Shown in pieces: positions 33,592 to 64,000 of a stretch of 64,000 bases of DNA. Every line of letters starts with the position of its first letter. Positions within the stretch are counted from its first letter, which is position 1. Both the position numbers and the translations under genes were made by a program. The DNA is from Flaccisagitta enflata (taxonomy: Eukaryota > Chaetognatha > Sagittoidea > Aphragmophora), in assembly GCA_965153355.1 (NCBI GenBank), contig OZ231126.1, positions 87,916,001 through 87,980,000 of the forward strand, written 5' to 3'. The notes beneath the pieces were generated by a model. That model had not been told where the DNA came from. It saw nothing but the letters and a program-made list of their open reading frames with translations, and ran no database searches.

Positions 33592-34770
33592 TGAGTCAAC
33601 AGTACCAAATTGTATACAGACGGTGACAGTCGGAGGAAATATTGAAACCCCTTGTCAAATAGAATGGTTTTAGCAAAAATTTGAAGCTAAACGAAACCTA
33701 AGATTTGCATGGTATTATTTGATGAAGCTATTTAGTCATTGATTGACGTGATTTGAAGTTCTTTTGTAGAACCCTCATGGGAATAAGATGTTTTGAAGTT
33801 ATCATCAACCTGGACTCCAATTTTTGATTTTAAAAACACAATTGTGGACAAGTTCTGATTCCAGTTCACCTAATTTTGCGAATGTTGTTATATTAGCCAT
33901 TTTTACGGTGTTCTTTTTCATGAACCATTTAAGAGGGCTCTAAGTCTAAGCCCCTCAATATTCACTATTTTACTCGCGCCAAAAAAGCCTTTTTTCAGTC
34001 GGTATTCAGAATCGACGGTCCACACATAACATTCTTTTGCACAACTTGCCTAGTATTGTATAGTCTTAATCAGTGGCATAAAGATGCTGACAAATCGAAT
34101 GAATTACGGACTCTCTTTCTCTGTCTCACCCACTTTGTCCTGCCGTTATTAGTTTCCAAGTCACTTATGTTTTAAGGTTTCATAAGAGCGCATGTAAAAT
34201 ATCCTTTCTAGTGATGCCATATTTTAGCAAACATAGAAACCCAAATAATCTTCGGTGGGTCATTCAATTCCGTGCCTTAACATGCATTAACTCTCATATG
34301 TTCAGCCTTGTTGCACCATTACTCCTGATCTTGTCCACAAGCTTGGGTCTTGGTTTGCATCGTGGATAACCAAATTCGTTTTCGGCCCCTGGGATTGATC
34401 CTTGTTGCTCCTATCCTCTCCTATCCTCTCGGATATCATTCTTCGTCAAAATAACATTTAGTTTGACTGGGTGATAAATCAAGCAACGGGAATACTTTCA
34501 GTTTCGTCGTGGCCCGGTTCAGCCTTAATTGAAATAATAAGCGCAAACTAATCATGATAATTGTAAACTCGTTCCCGACGATTTTCTGTATCCTATCGTT
34601 ACGGTTATGTCCTTTTGCTGGGTTATATGTTTTCAGTCGTCAAAAAAGTAAAATTGAAAGTGATAGTAGAAAAATCTACAATATTGTTAAAAATCGCAGG
34701 GTCCAGACGTGGACTTGTTTGTTGTCATCGAGAGGATCCTCCTGCATAAAAAAAAGTATTTTCATTCCTT
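33592..34770. other. Spacer without a supported gene
   Basis: Only short frames, the longest at 34554-34796, with no coding-like composition. Confidence 0.3.
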
Positions 34771-34793
34771 TAAAACAAAGGCCAAGTAAGGGC

Positions 34794-35101
34794 TAGGGTG
34801 GTCGCGAATTGGGTCAAATTTCATATATTGATATACTTGAGCCCTTTGCTCAAATGTCCAATAAAAGAAGGATTTCTCACAAGCTGGGGTGTGAAATCAA
34901 ACAAGAAACCTTGTCGGCAAAACCATAGGCTTGCTATGGGGATATCTTTATTGCCATAGGAAGCCTATAGTTATGCCGCCATGGTTTAATCTTCAAATTC
35001 AGACCTCTACTTGTGGGAAAACCTTCTTATTAAATACATTAATGCAAAAAACTAGAGTATATCATTTTTTTGAAATTTGACCCTATTTCGTGACCACCCT
35101 A
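34794..35101. mobile_element. hAT-like MITE with perfect 8-bp target duplication
   Basis: Ends TAGGGTGGTCGCGAA and TTTCGTGACCACCCTA, flanked by GTAAGGGC on both sides (34786-34793 and 35102-35109). Eight-base duplications and TAGGG-type ends are typical of hAT. Confidence 0.85.
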
Positions 35102-35157
35102 GTAAGGGCCAATAAGTGCGCCTCGCCTGTTTTAGAATTTGTGAATGAACGTTTTTG

Positions 35158-35242
35158 ACGAATGAATGAATGAATGAATGAATGAATGAATGAATGAATG
35201 AATGAATGAATGAATGAATGAATGAATGAATGAATGAATGAA
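35158..35242 (+). repeat. (AATG)n microsatellite
   Basis: About 21 perfect GAAT/AATG units inside a family A-type element. Confidence 0.95.
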
Positions 35243-35518
35243 ATTGAATGTGGTAAGGCATGAAACTTGATAGGAATGAAGAAATTCGTCAGAATCAGCC
35301 ATTTTGCACATTTCAAATGTTTGCGTGACCGACCAACCGACCGACTAACCGACCGACGGACATGACCTCTTGTAGAATTGCGAGGACGCACTTAAAAATA
35401 AGATTTTTCAAAATGGACCGTGGGACAAACATTATTAGCGTCGTTCCTGGGCCCAAGGATAAATTGTTCGATCTGAAATATAACTCTCTGAGCTTTTCTT
35501 TCTCTGTTCCCCAGTGGG

Positions 35519-35705
35519 TTTTTTAACCGCGGACTCGGTTTGTCCGTCCGTCCGTTGGTCTGTTGGTGCATAACGCATGAGTCGAATAGTTAAAAACGCG
35601 CATCCCCCCTCCCCGTGTGTGTGTTTGGAAGGGGGGTGTGGAAATGGGGTTGCACGCCCCTCTCAACCATCCGCGGCAATTTTGTAACCCCGCGTCACTT
35701 GTTTC
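35519..35705 (-). mobile_element. Divergent family A element, CCGCGG hairpin variant
   Basis: TTTTAACCGCGGACTCGGTT at the hairpin end (arms AACCG/CGGTT), GTCCGTCCGTCCGTTGGTC core, and subterminal ATCCGCGGCAATT before TAACCCCGCGTCACTTGTTT. Confidence 0.6.
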
Positions 35706-35777
35706 TCAGCTTTAGGAAGTTTTGTCATGAGCTACTTTTGCTTTTGCTCATTACCCATTTTTCTCCATAGTCCATTT

Positions 35778-35778
<1 letters not shown>

Positions 35779-35829
<51 letters not shown>
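35779..35829 (+). repeat. (CT)n microsatellite
   Basis: About 25 CT units. Confidence 0.95.
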
Positions 35830-35834
<5 letters not shown>

Positions 35835-36104
35835 CGACGCCATATCTTAAATTTCAAAACCTTTATCGATAGTAATTACTTTGAGACTCTCTTTCATTCG
35901 GGTGCGTCAATATGCGATACATTAATCGCTGAGAATATCACGCAATTACGTACTGTGGTTAGTTATTTCAAAGCCTTCCCCGTTTTTCTTTTCATGAATA
36001 TCTGCCACCTTCCATTTTTTTCCAAAAGCCCCGTTTTACCTCTTATTTGCATAACGTAATCATGTTATCGACTTTTCATCATTCGCTTGGTTTAGTGGGG
36101 CGTT

Positions 36105-36262
36105 CCAATTACTTTTACACTTTACTTTATTTACAAGAACATCATTTTTTGGCCAAAGCCTTCAAAAGAGATAGAGATAGCTACTGATAAAATAATTACG
36201 ATGTTCTTAATTTTGGAGTGATTTCAAGCATTTATGTTCCTATAAACTGGGTTATTATAGCA
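36105..36262. mobile_element. MITE with an empty site for the pogo insertion seen at 62246
   Basis: 'AGATAGAGATAGCTACTGAT' and TTACGATGTTCTTAATTTTG match, in antisense, the sequence flanking the pogo-like element at 62246-62422, without that insertion. Confidence 0.6.
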
Positions 36263-36406
36263 AAAAAAAAGAAGTAAATATGCTGCTATCCTATTTAAAG
36301 CTGCATAAAAAATCTGTCATATCAAATTCAATGAAACAGTAAAATGGTCTTTGGTTAATCAATCTGTTTCTTGGCCAACGAGCATGTAAACATTCGATCG
36401 CGAAAA

Positions 36407-36701
36407 AAACAAGGCCAAGAGATGTCCAATGGATGCGTCCGCGTCCTCTATAAAATTAAGTGAATAGACACACGAAGAGACACATTTAGAGTCACATGAA
36501 GAGAAACATGAAGAGACACGAAGAGAAATTAAGAGACACAAAGATAAATGAAGAGAAATGAAGAGACTCAAAGAGAAATGAAGAGAAAACCTCAGAAATC
36601 GCGTTTTGAAAATTTCGCGTTACCAACCAACCAACAGACATACATACCCACCTACCAAGGGACAGACCCTCCTATAGAGATGCGAGGACGCATCTCAAAA
36701 C
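36407..36701 (+). mobile_element. Family A-type element, GATGCG hairpin variant
   Basis: AACAAGGCCAAGAGATGTCC start; GATGCGTCCGCG at 36432; AGAGAAATGAAGAGACAC tandem units; ACCAACCAACAGAC core; hairpin AGATGCGAGGACGCATCT at 36678-36695. Confidence 0.8.
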
Positions 36702-36892
36702 GGTTGACGATAGAATTTTGAACAAAAGGAAAAAGACGATCGTTTTAGAATCACCAGCCCCATTTTGACTCTGCATGATGGTCTTAAAATTAGGTATCAT
36801 CCCTATTCAACACACCTGACTCTTTCGTGTTTGATTGTTTGATTAATCTACTAAGCTCATTCTCTAATTCCATTTTACTCACACAGCCGTAA

Positions 36893-58800
<21,908 letters not shown>

Positions 58801-59165
58801 AAATCGTTGATTATTAATTCATTAATCAACTTTCTTTCAAAATACATAACAACACCGTGCAAAGGGACGATTTTTCGGTTTCTCTGCAATTATTGTATCT
58901 GTGTCCTTACGGATTATTTCTCTTTGGAAGTTACGGGGCTTCAAATGTCGGGTTAGCTTGGGTCTCTACTTGGCCGAGCTGCCCGATATATATCAATTGT
59001 TTACCTAGTTTTTACATGCAAATTGCGTTTTTAAAAGCGCAATTAAAGGTCATGTATTCGTTTATTCGTGTCAATTTGGTTGTTGCCTAGTCGTTGGAGA
59101 GCCCTTTCAACGAAGGGTCTTTTACGAGAGTGATTCACCTTCTTTTTGTAATCGTATCGTTTACT

Positions 59166-59171
59166 AATAAA
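59166..59171 (+). terminator. FMO polyadenylation signal
   Basis: AATAAA 366 bases past the stop codon, followed by GTTCGTTTTTTGGTGT, a GT-rich downstream element. Confidence 0.55.
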
Positions 59172-59674
59172 GTTCGTTTTTTGGTGTAAACAGATTAAAA
59201 GAATTAACTTTGCACGACACATAAAAGCGAGCGTTTTGTCCTTATTACTTGACGCTAAAGTTGTTATTTGGACTTATCAGTTAGGCTATTACAACACAGA
59301 GAGAGACAGACAGTCATTACTCATTAGGATTTGTTGCAAGATAGATAAAAAACTGACGAGATGTAATGGAATTGATACGTAGCGGCATAGTACGTATATT
59401 CTTATCCTTAATCATCAAGCATTTCTGTTACATACTCAGTCATAAGTAATATCTACAGAGAAAACAGACATAAGTTCTATGTAAATTGTAGATATTTAGT
59501 GAAGAAAATTATTACGGTTGGGAATTCCAGAATTTCCATCCACAAGTAACGCAGGGAGATTCCGTCTCGAAGTAAGTCGACCAAACAACCCAAATTCCAA
59601 CGCAAATCACCAACCAAAACACCGAACTGCTCTCGGAGGGAAACCAACATCCTCCTCTTCCTCCTCCCGCGCAG

Positions 59675-59860
59675 CCGCCGACGTCACCACATGAACGTTC
59701 CAGCGGCAAATCCTTGGCGAAGTTCCACTTCCGGGTGGCGAAACGGGAGTCGGTAGAGGAGGAAGATGCGGAGGTGGAACCGGTCGCCGTCGTTGTTGAC
59801 GAGGAAGTCGACGAACTCATCGAGGATCTCGATGTGAATCCGCTCGATCCGGATTTCTGA
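59675..59860 (+). CDS. Orphan terminal exon with acidic C-terminus
   Basis: Acceptor CTCCTCTTCCTCCTCCCGCG-CAG. Open to a stop: PPTSPHERSSGKSLAKFHFR, VAKRESVEEEDAEVEPVAVV and ELIEDLDVNPLDPDF. First codon positions are overwhelmingly purine, a strong coding sign for this strand. The frame is open upstream to 59573. No upstream partner exon was found, so it may be an alternative 3' exon or a fragment. The minus strand also has a long frame (59512-59820, Ser-rich then a hydrophobic WLVICVGIWVVWS), judged less likely. Confidence 0.4.
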   Translation, partial: PPTSPHERSSGKSLAKFHFRVAKRESVEEEDAEVEPVAVVVDEEVDELIEDLDVNPLDPDF

Positions 59861-59925
59861 AGTGAAGAATTGTCTTCTTTTGTTCATTTGTTTTAAGCTT
59901 ACACTAAGCTTTTGTGCTTGGTTTT

Positions 59926-60168
59926 GTTTTTAGTCGCTGCCTAGGCGACTCTATAAGAGGGAGTGTCGCGAAAATTTAAATATAAGAGGGTGTGCCGCGG
60001 AAATTTTGATGACGCGAAATCGACTGAAAAACGGATTTCTGACCATCACAGCTCCTGCCTGGCGTCAATACAGCCCCCGCCCACTCATATACTGCCCCTG
60101 CCCACTCGCATTACTGCCCCTGCCCACCAGCAGCGACTACGGATTGGCCGTGTATCCGGCCTTGTTTG
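59926..60168 (-). mobile_element. Family A element, AGTCGCTGCC hairpin variant
   Basis: TTTTTAGTCGCTGCCTAGGCGACT hairpin end (59932-59950), CCCCTGCCCACTCG units, then CAGCAGCGACTACGGATTGG and CCGTGTATCCGGCCTTGTTT. The subterminal AGTCGCTGC matches its own hairpin arm. Confidence 0.82.
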
Positions 60169-60267
60169 CCTATTAGTTGTTTTGCTGGTATCTCCTTCTT
60201 TCTTTCTTTTTTCTTGTCTGTCTCTGTCTCTTTGTCTTTGTGACTGTTTTTATGGCCACACTATATA

Positions 60268-60492
60268 AAAACAAGGCCGGATACACGGCAACCCCAGTCG
60301 CGTGCGGGTGGGTAGGACCGTAGGGGCAATGATAGAAAAGGTCACTCAAGCGTTTGAACAAGAGCGGTGAGCTCAAAAAACCTCAAAAACGCCAAAAAAG
60401 TAAAAAAGAGAGTGACCAACTAACCGACCGACGCGACCGACCAACAGATGGACAAAGCGGGGTAAAGAGTCGCGAAGCACGCCTGTAAAAAC
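60268..60492 (+). mobile_element. Family A element
   Basis: AAACAAGGCCGGATACACGGC start, CAGTCGCGTGCGGGTGGG, ACCGACCGACGCGACCGACC core, AGAGTCGCGAAGCACGCCTGTAAAAA end. Inverted with respect to the copy 100 bases upstream. Confidence 0.85.
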
Positions 60493-60605
60493 TTGATGAT
60501 TACGTCTCAGGGTGAGCAGTAAGTTCAAGTACAAAGAGAAGGATGTGACTGCGTCTGTCTACATGTAAAAGGTGAATTTCAACTGAAAGAATCAGATTTT
60601 GTATA

Positions 60606-62053
60606 CAGTTGGGTTCATGGAATAACAGCCTTAACTGGAGGAAGTTATTTAAGTGTCCTTATTTCATTTGACAAACTTGATATTTGAAATACCAGTAATG
60701 GCGGCTGTCGCCGTGAGGAAAAAAGTCGTAAGCATTGGTCACTTTTCACCATGCTTTTGACTTCAGTCACCAAAATTTTTCCTTTTTTCTGTTAGATCAA
60801 ATCAAAAGCAATTGTATGTATTGATTGCACTGAAAATCAGAGAAAAATAGAACTGAGCCAAATGAGCTAGATGAGCTAAAGTATTCAAAATGATTCAACC
60901 AGACAACCAGCTTTTCTCACTGATATGCTTTCTTGTATTTGCATGCTTAAATCAAAACATTCATTTATTTATCCTATTTTAAATCAGAGAAAAAGAGCAA
61001 GCTAAATGAGCTGAATGAGCTAGAATACTTAAAAACACCTCACAGGTGAGCAGCTCTGCTCACTGACATGTTTTTTTAATTTGCTTGCTTAAACAAGTAT
61101 GAAAATATTTATTCATTTATCGTATTTGAAATCAGAAAAAATAGATTGAGCTAAGTGAGCTAAATGAGCTAAAATGCTCAAAAACGCCCTCACAGATGAG
61201 CAGCCATGCTCATAAACATTTTTTATGTATTTGCATGCTCAAGTAAACATGAATTCACTCCTTTATTGATCCTACAAAAAATAAAAAAAAATCGAAAAAA
61301 ATTTCATTTGAATTTTTCGTGAATAAATCCTTAAAAAATCATAGCGCAAAAAATATTTGTCATAGAGCATTCTGCTTGGCGGCAATTGAAAGAGAATTAT
61401 CAAATTTACTTACCCTATCAATTTCGTTTGAGGGACCAATCAGCCGGAAGAGATGCACAACTTTCCCATAAGAAAATGAAAACCCTGTTTCTCTCGAATA
61501 TGTCAAAAAGTCGAAGACTGACTTCGACTTTTTTCCCAATAAGTTGTTCAATTGATGCTTGTGTCCCTGAGTTTTTCGGTTGCTATGGAAACCAAAATTA
61601 TTTTTTCGAGCATTTAAAACTGCTAGAATATCAATAATTTGACAGATATGATCAGGGAACATTGCTCAAAATTAAATTTGCTACAACTTTCCCACAATAC
61701 GTTCTCTAAGAATATTGCCCGTTTACCCGTTGCTAGGTAGCATCACACATAGCAACCAGTAAATGATGCTTCCTAGCAACAGCTAAACAAGCAATATTCT
61801 TACAGAACATACTGTGGGAAAGTTGTAAATTTTTTTTTTTAACAATGTTTCCTCATTACATTTGTGAAATCATTGATATTTTAGCAGTTATGACTGTTCA
61901 AAAAAATAATTTTGGTTTCCATGGCAACCAAAAAACTCAGGGACACAAGCATCAATTGAACAACTTATATTTAAAATATCAAGTCTGTCAAATGAAATAA
62001 GAACACTAAAATACCTTCCTCAAGTTAAGTCTCTTATTCCACAAACCCCACTG
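60606..62053. mobile_element. Large TA-flanked inverted-repeat element (P8) with nested repeats
   Basis: Ends CAGTTGGGTTCATGGAATAA and TTATTCCACAAACCCCACTG, TA on both sides. Arms continue with TCATTTGACAAACTTGATAT and its near-complement. Inside are a three-unit tandem repeat and a second palindrome (61380-61975: CACAAGCATCAATTGAACAA and complement) sharing its core with P4. Confidence 0.7.
60826..61275 (+). repeat. Three tandem ~145-bp units rich in GAGCT
   Basis: Each unit runs from AAATCAGA...AAATGAGCT through CTCACTGACATG-like text, TTTGCATGCTTAA and CATTTATTTATC. Units diverge by 10-25 percent by eye. Confidence 0.75.
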
Positions 62054-62139
62054 TACCTGTGGACGTCTCAAGGAATTTTCCGACGGATAGCTAATTAAAC
62101 TGTCCTTCCCACTCGAGGATTCTCTGAGCTCTGCAAAGA

Positions 62140-62500
62140 AATTATTACTCATATCACATGGTCCTTATACACTTTTAATTTTTTATAAGAACCTAGTTTA
62201 TAAGAACATCAAGGCTTGAATCGCTTCAAAACTAAGAGCATTGTACAGTTGAACCCCGCTCCAACAGATTTCAGGGGACCAACAGATTTTTTCTGTTATA
62301 GGCGGACTTCTGTTATTTCCAACAAAGGAAATAAAAGAAATTAACTTGAAAGGACCATGAATTTGTGTCTGTTATAGGCGGAATGCCGTTGGTGGCGGGT
62401 CCGTTAGAGCGGGGTTCAACTGTAGTTATTGTATTAGTAGCTATCTCTATCTCTTTTGAAGGCTTCAACAAAAAAATGACGTTCTTATAAAAGATAAAAA
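62140..62500. mobile_element. MITE interrupted by a pogo-like MITE
   Basis: 'TTATAAGAACCTAGTTTATA', AAAACTAAGAGCATTG and GTAGCTATCTCTATCTCTTT match 36105-36262 in antisense; the pogo-like element sits between them. Confidence 0.65.
62246..62422. mobile_element. pogo/Tigger-like MITE with TA duplication
   Basis: Ends CAGTTGAACCCCGCTCCAAC and GTTAGAGCGGGGTTCAACTG, TA at 62244-62245 and 62423-62424. Interior has 'CTGTTATAGGCGGA' twice. Confidence 0.85.
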
Positions 62501-62641
62501 GTGTCGACAAAAGGAAACCAGAATTTTCCAATTCTCAAAGGAAGAAAGCGTTGCAAGCGTTCAATGGTGTTTACTCCGGATTACTCACAACTATCATCTA
62601 CTAATCACAAAAATGAAACTAGTCATCGTCATCATGTCATA

Positions 62642-62999
62642 CTAAAATTTTCCACCTGTCATACCTGTTGTCATTCTTTTGTCATCTTGGTTCCAATTCC
62701 TCTCGCGAATGCTCTCTAATCCTCGACTATCGAATTCTCGTCCTCTTCCTCCTCCACCTCTTCCCGCTCCTCTTCCAACTCCTCCTCCTCTCCCCACTCC
62801 TCTTCCTCTTACCGAGGCCGTTCGTCTCTTCGGTGGCCTTCCTTGAACAACGGGCGGTGGGACGGAGTTGGCGTAGCGATTACTGATCCCTCTGGCGTTC
62901 GCATTAATATTGGCGTTGGTATTCATGTTGGCGTTTATGTTGACGTTGGCACTCCTGTTGGTGTTGGCGTTGGCGTTGGCGTTGGCATTCGCGCTAAAC
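62642..62999 (-). CDS. Terminal exon of a minus-strand Asn-repeat / RGG-box protein
   Basis: Minus-strand acceptor ATATTCTGATCAG, then FSANANANANANTNRSANVN, INANARGISNRYANSVPPPV, a glycine-arginine block (VRGRGVGRGGGVGRGAGRGG) and SIRERNWNQDDKRMTTG to the stop at 62642. RGG boxes bind RNA and are arginine-methylated in known proteins. The upstream exon must end in phase 2. The gene is not identified. Confidence 0.45.
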
Positions 63000-63001
63000 C
63001 T

Positions 63002-63530
63002 GATCAGAATATTTTTCTATTCATGATCCCCAAACAGAAGAAATCCCCAATTGTCCGGCAACGCATTGGCAACTATGCTTCGTTAAACGTACACGCTTTT
63101 CTTTTTATAAGAACACTGTTTATAAGATTTAGCCAAAAAAAAAATCTGAAGAACATGCTGAACCTCAGATTTGAAGATAAGAATAAAAGTTTTCAAAAAA
63201 GTAGTAAAATAAAAAAAAGACCCTGAATAATAGATATTTTGATAATGTTTTTTACAATAATAATTTATGATTTATCAGATTTCAATCTTATATTTCTTTT
63301 TATTCAATGAGAATTATTCTTTGACAATTGCTTAAAATAACAAACTATTATATAAATATAGATATATATATTTATAAATAAACTATTTGTAAAAAACGCT
63401 TAAGCCTGAAAAAAAGCTGAAAAGAAGAATGTTGAGGCTGACTTCAAAAATCCATGTTTTTACAAAATGAAAAGCGTGTATTTACATGAACATGCGAGAT
63501 AATGATAATAAGTAGACTGGTGACTTGATG
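63002..63530. other. AT-rich intron or spacer
   Basis: Includes 'TTTTTATAAGAACACTGTTTA' (63099-63119), the ATAAGAAC motif of the TA-flanked MITEs, and TATATAAATATAGATATATA at 63350-63370. No coding sequence seen. Confidence 0.35.
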
Positions 63531-63533
63531 TTT

Positions 63534-63899
63534 TTATAACTCTGTCACTGTTTTTGTCGGCGATTGTACATCATTTACTAATTGTTCGGACCGTGTGGCG
63601 CATCCGTAGCTGTTGACGTTGGCGTCGATTCGAACGTTGCGCGACGTTTCGGCGCCCTTGTTGGCGATGCCATAACTACGTGGCGCTGTGCTCCTGTTGA
63701 CGGTGAGGTTGGCGTGGTTTGTTGGTGGAACTTTTTGGCGTTCTTCTGGGTCGTTTGCTGACCTACAGTCAACAATTCTCCATCGACGCGGGAAAGCGTT
63801 GTTGTTGTTGTTGTTGTTGCTGTTGCTTTCCATGCCACTTCTTTCTCCTGCTCCCCTTCTTCCACCTCTTCCTACGTTACAGGTTTGTCTTCTGTTCAT
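63534..63899 (-). CDS. Upstream coding segment of the same minus-strand gene (tentative)
   Basis: Minus-strand frame MNRRQTCNVGRGGRRGAGER, SNNNNNNNAFPRRWRIVDCR, then KVPPTNHANLTVNRSTAP to TKTVTEL and a stop. The RG run and the phrase 'CAACRTCAACAGGAGY'-like text recall 62642-62999. A donor at TGTAG|GTCAGC (about 63761) would end in phase 2 and join that exon, giving WRIVDCR-FSANAN. If it is not used, the frame runs to its own stop. It may continue beyond the window. Confidence 0.3.
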   Translation of the reverse strand: MNRRQTCNVGRGGRRGAGERSGMESNSNNNNNNNAFPRRWRIVDCRSANDPEERQKVPPTNHANLTVNRSTAPRSYGIANKGAETSRNVRIDANVNSYGCATRSEQLVNDVQSPTKTVTEL

Positions 63900-64000
63900 C
63901 TCTCCTGTTTTTCTCTTGTAATTATTTGCGGAATTGAGGATTTTTTGTTTATTTTTTTGTGGTGACGTAAGATTTTAAATTCACTCGTTCATTAATTAAT

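Larger units (their letters stand above)
34774..35397 (+). mobile_element. Family A-type element interrupted by a hAT-like MITE
   Basis: AACAAAGGCCAAGTAAGGGC at left; it resumes after the insertion with GTAAGGGCCAATAAGTGCGCC. It contains the (AATG)n run, a GACCGACTAACCGACCGACGG core and hairpin AATTGCGAGGACGCACTTAAAA. The 5' AAGTGCGCCTCGC mirrors the hairpin arm. Confidence 0.75.

Noticed and set aside
59512-59820. Minus-strand frame with a Ser-rich start and a hydrophobic helix
   Set aside because: Low-complexity start; the overlapping plus frame has a far stronger codon-position bias and an excellent acceptor.
62843-63226. Plus-strand VGVGVGVG frame
   Set aside because: Antisense of the Asn-repeat coding stretch; the repeat keeps every frame open.

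Overview
The window is animal nuclear DNA, probably from a marine invertebrate. It has spliced genes with GT-AG introns, an EGF/SEA-type transmembrane protein, CR1/Jockey-like retrotransposon remains, TTAGGG-like interstitial tracts, very dense microsatellites and many short non-autonomous DNA elements. Exons are GC-balanced and the spacers are AT-rich. The species cannot be fixed from the sequence alone. Exon models below were built by hand from splice sites, reading phase and protein logic; no RNA evidence was available.

Layout. (1) 1-151: an exon of a minus-strand gene that runs off the left edge. (2) 692-3940, plus: a long intronless gene for a 1,082-residue protein with an N-terminal DEDDy 3'-5' exonuclease-like domain and a large unrecognised C-terminal part. 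(3) 5915-17696, plus: eight exons of a mucin-like membrane protein (Thr-rich stem, five EGF-like modules, a split SEA-like domain, one transmembrane helix, a tyrosine-motif tail); its first exon(s) were not found. (4) 17.7-36.9 kb: no convincing gene, almost wholly repeats. (5) 36932-58800, plus: nine exons of a flavin-containing monooxygenase (478 aa) that most resembles bacterial-type trimethylamine monooxygenase. Its 12.3-kb intron 5 holds a same-strand nested gene (53962-55305, tentatively CXorf65-like), a dead non-LTR retrotransposon and nested DNA elements. (6) 59675-59860, plus: an orphan acidic terminal exon. (7) 62642-63899, minus: Asn-repeat/RGG-rich coding segments near the right edge.

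Mobile DNA. Family A has about 27 copies. Copies begin ACAAGGCC, carry GGAC/GACC microsatellite-like cores, and end in a small hairpin followed by TAAAA. Different copies have different hairpins whose arms still pair, and the 5' subterminal motif changes with them; this architecture recalls Helitron-like/HINE elements. Family B carries internal minisatellites between long inverted 'GGGCAGCGGCCCC' blocks and ends CCCTTGGGCGACCTGTT. Other elements are a hAT-type family with perfect 8-bp target duplications, several TA-flanked near-complete palindromes, and pogo/Tigger-like MITEs. Insertions are repeatedly nested, so relative ages can be read directly.

The strongest unusual signals are the covarying hairpins of family A, a minisatellite made from the 3' end of FMO exon 5 together with its 5' splice site, splice sites embedded in microsatellites, and a gene nested in the FMO intron.
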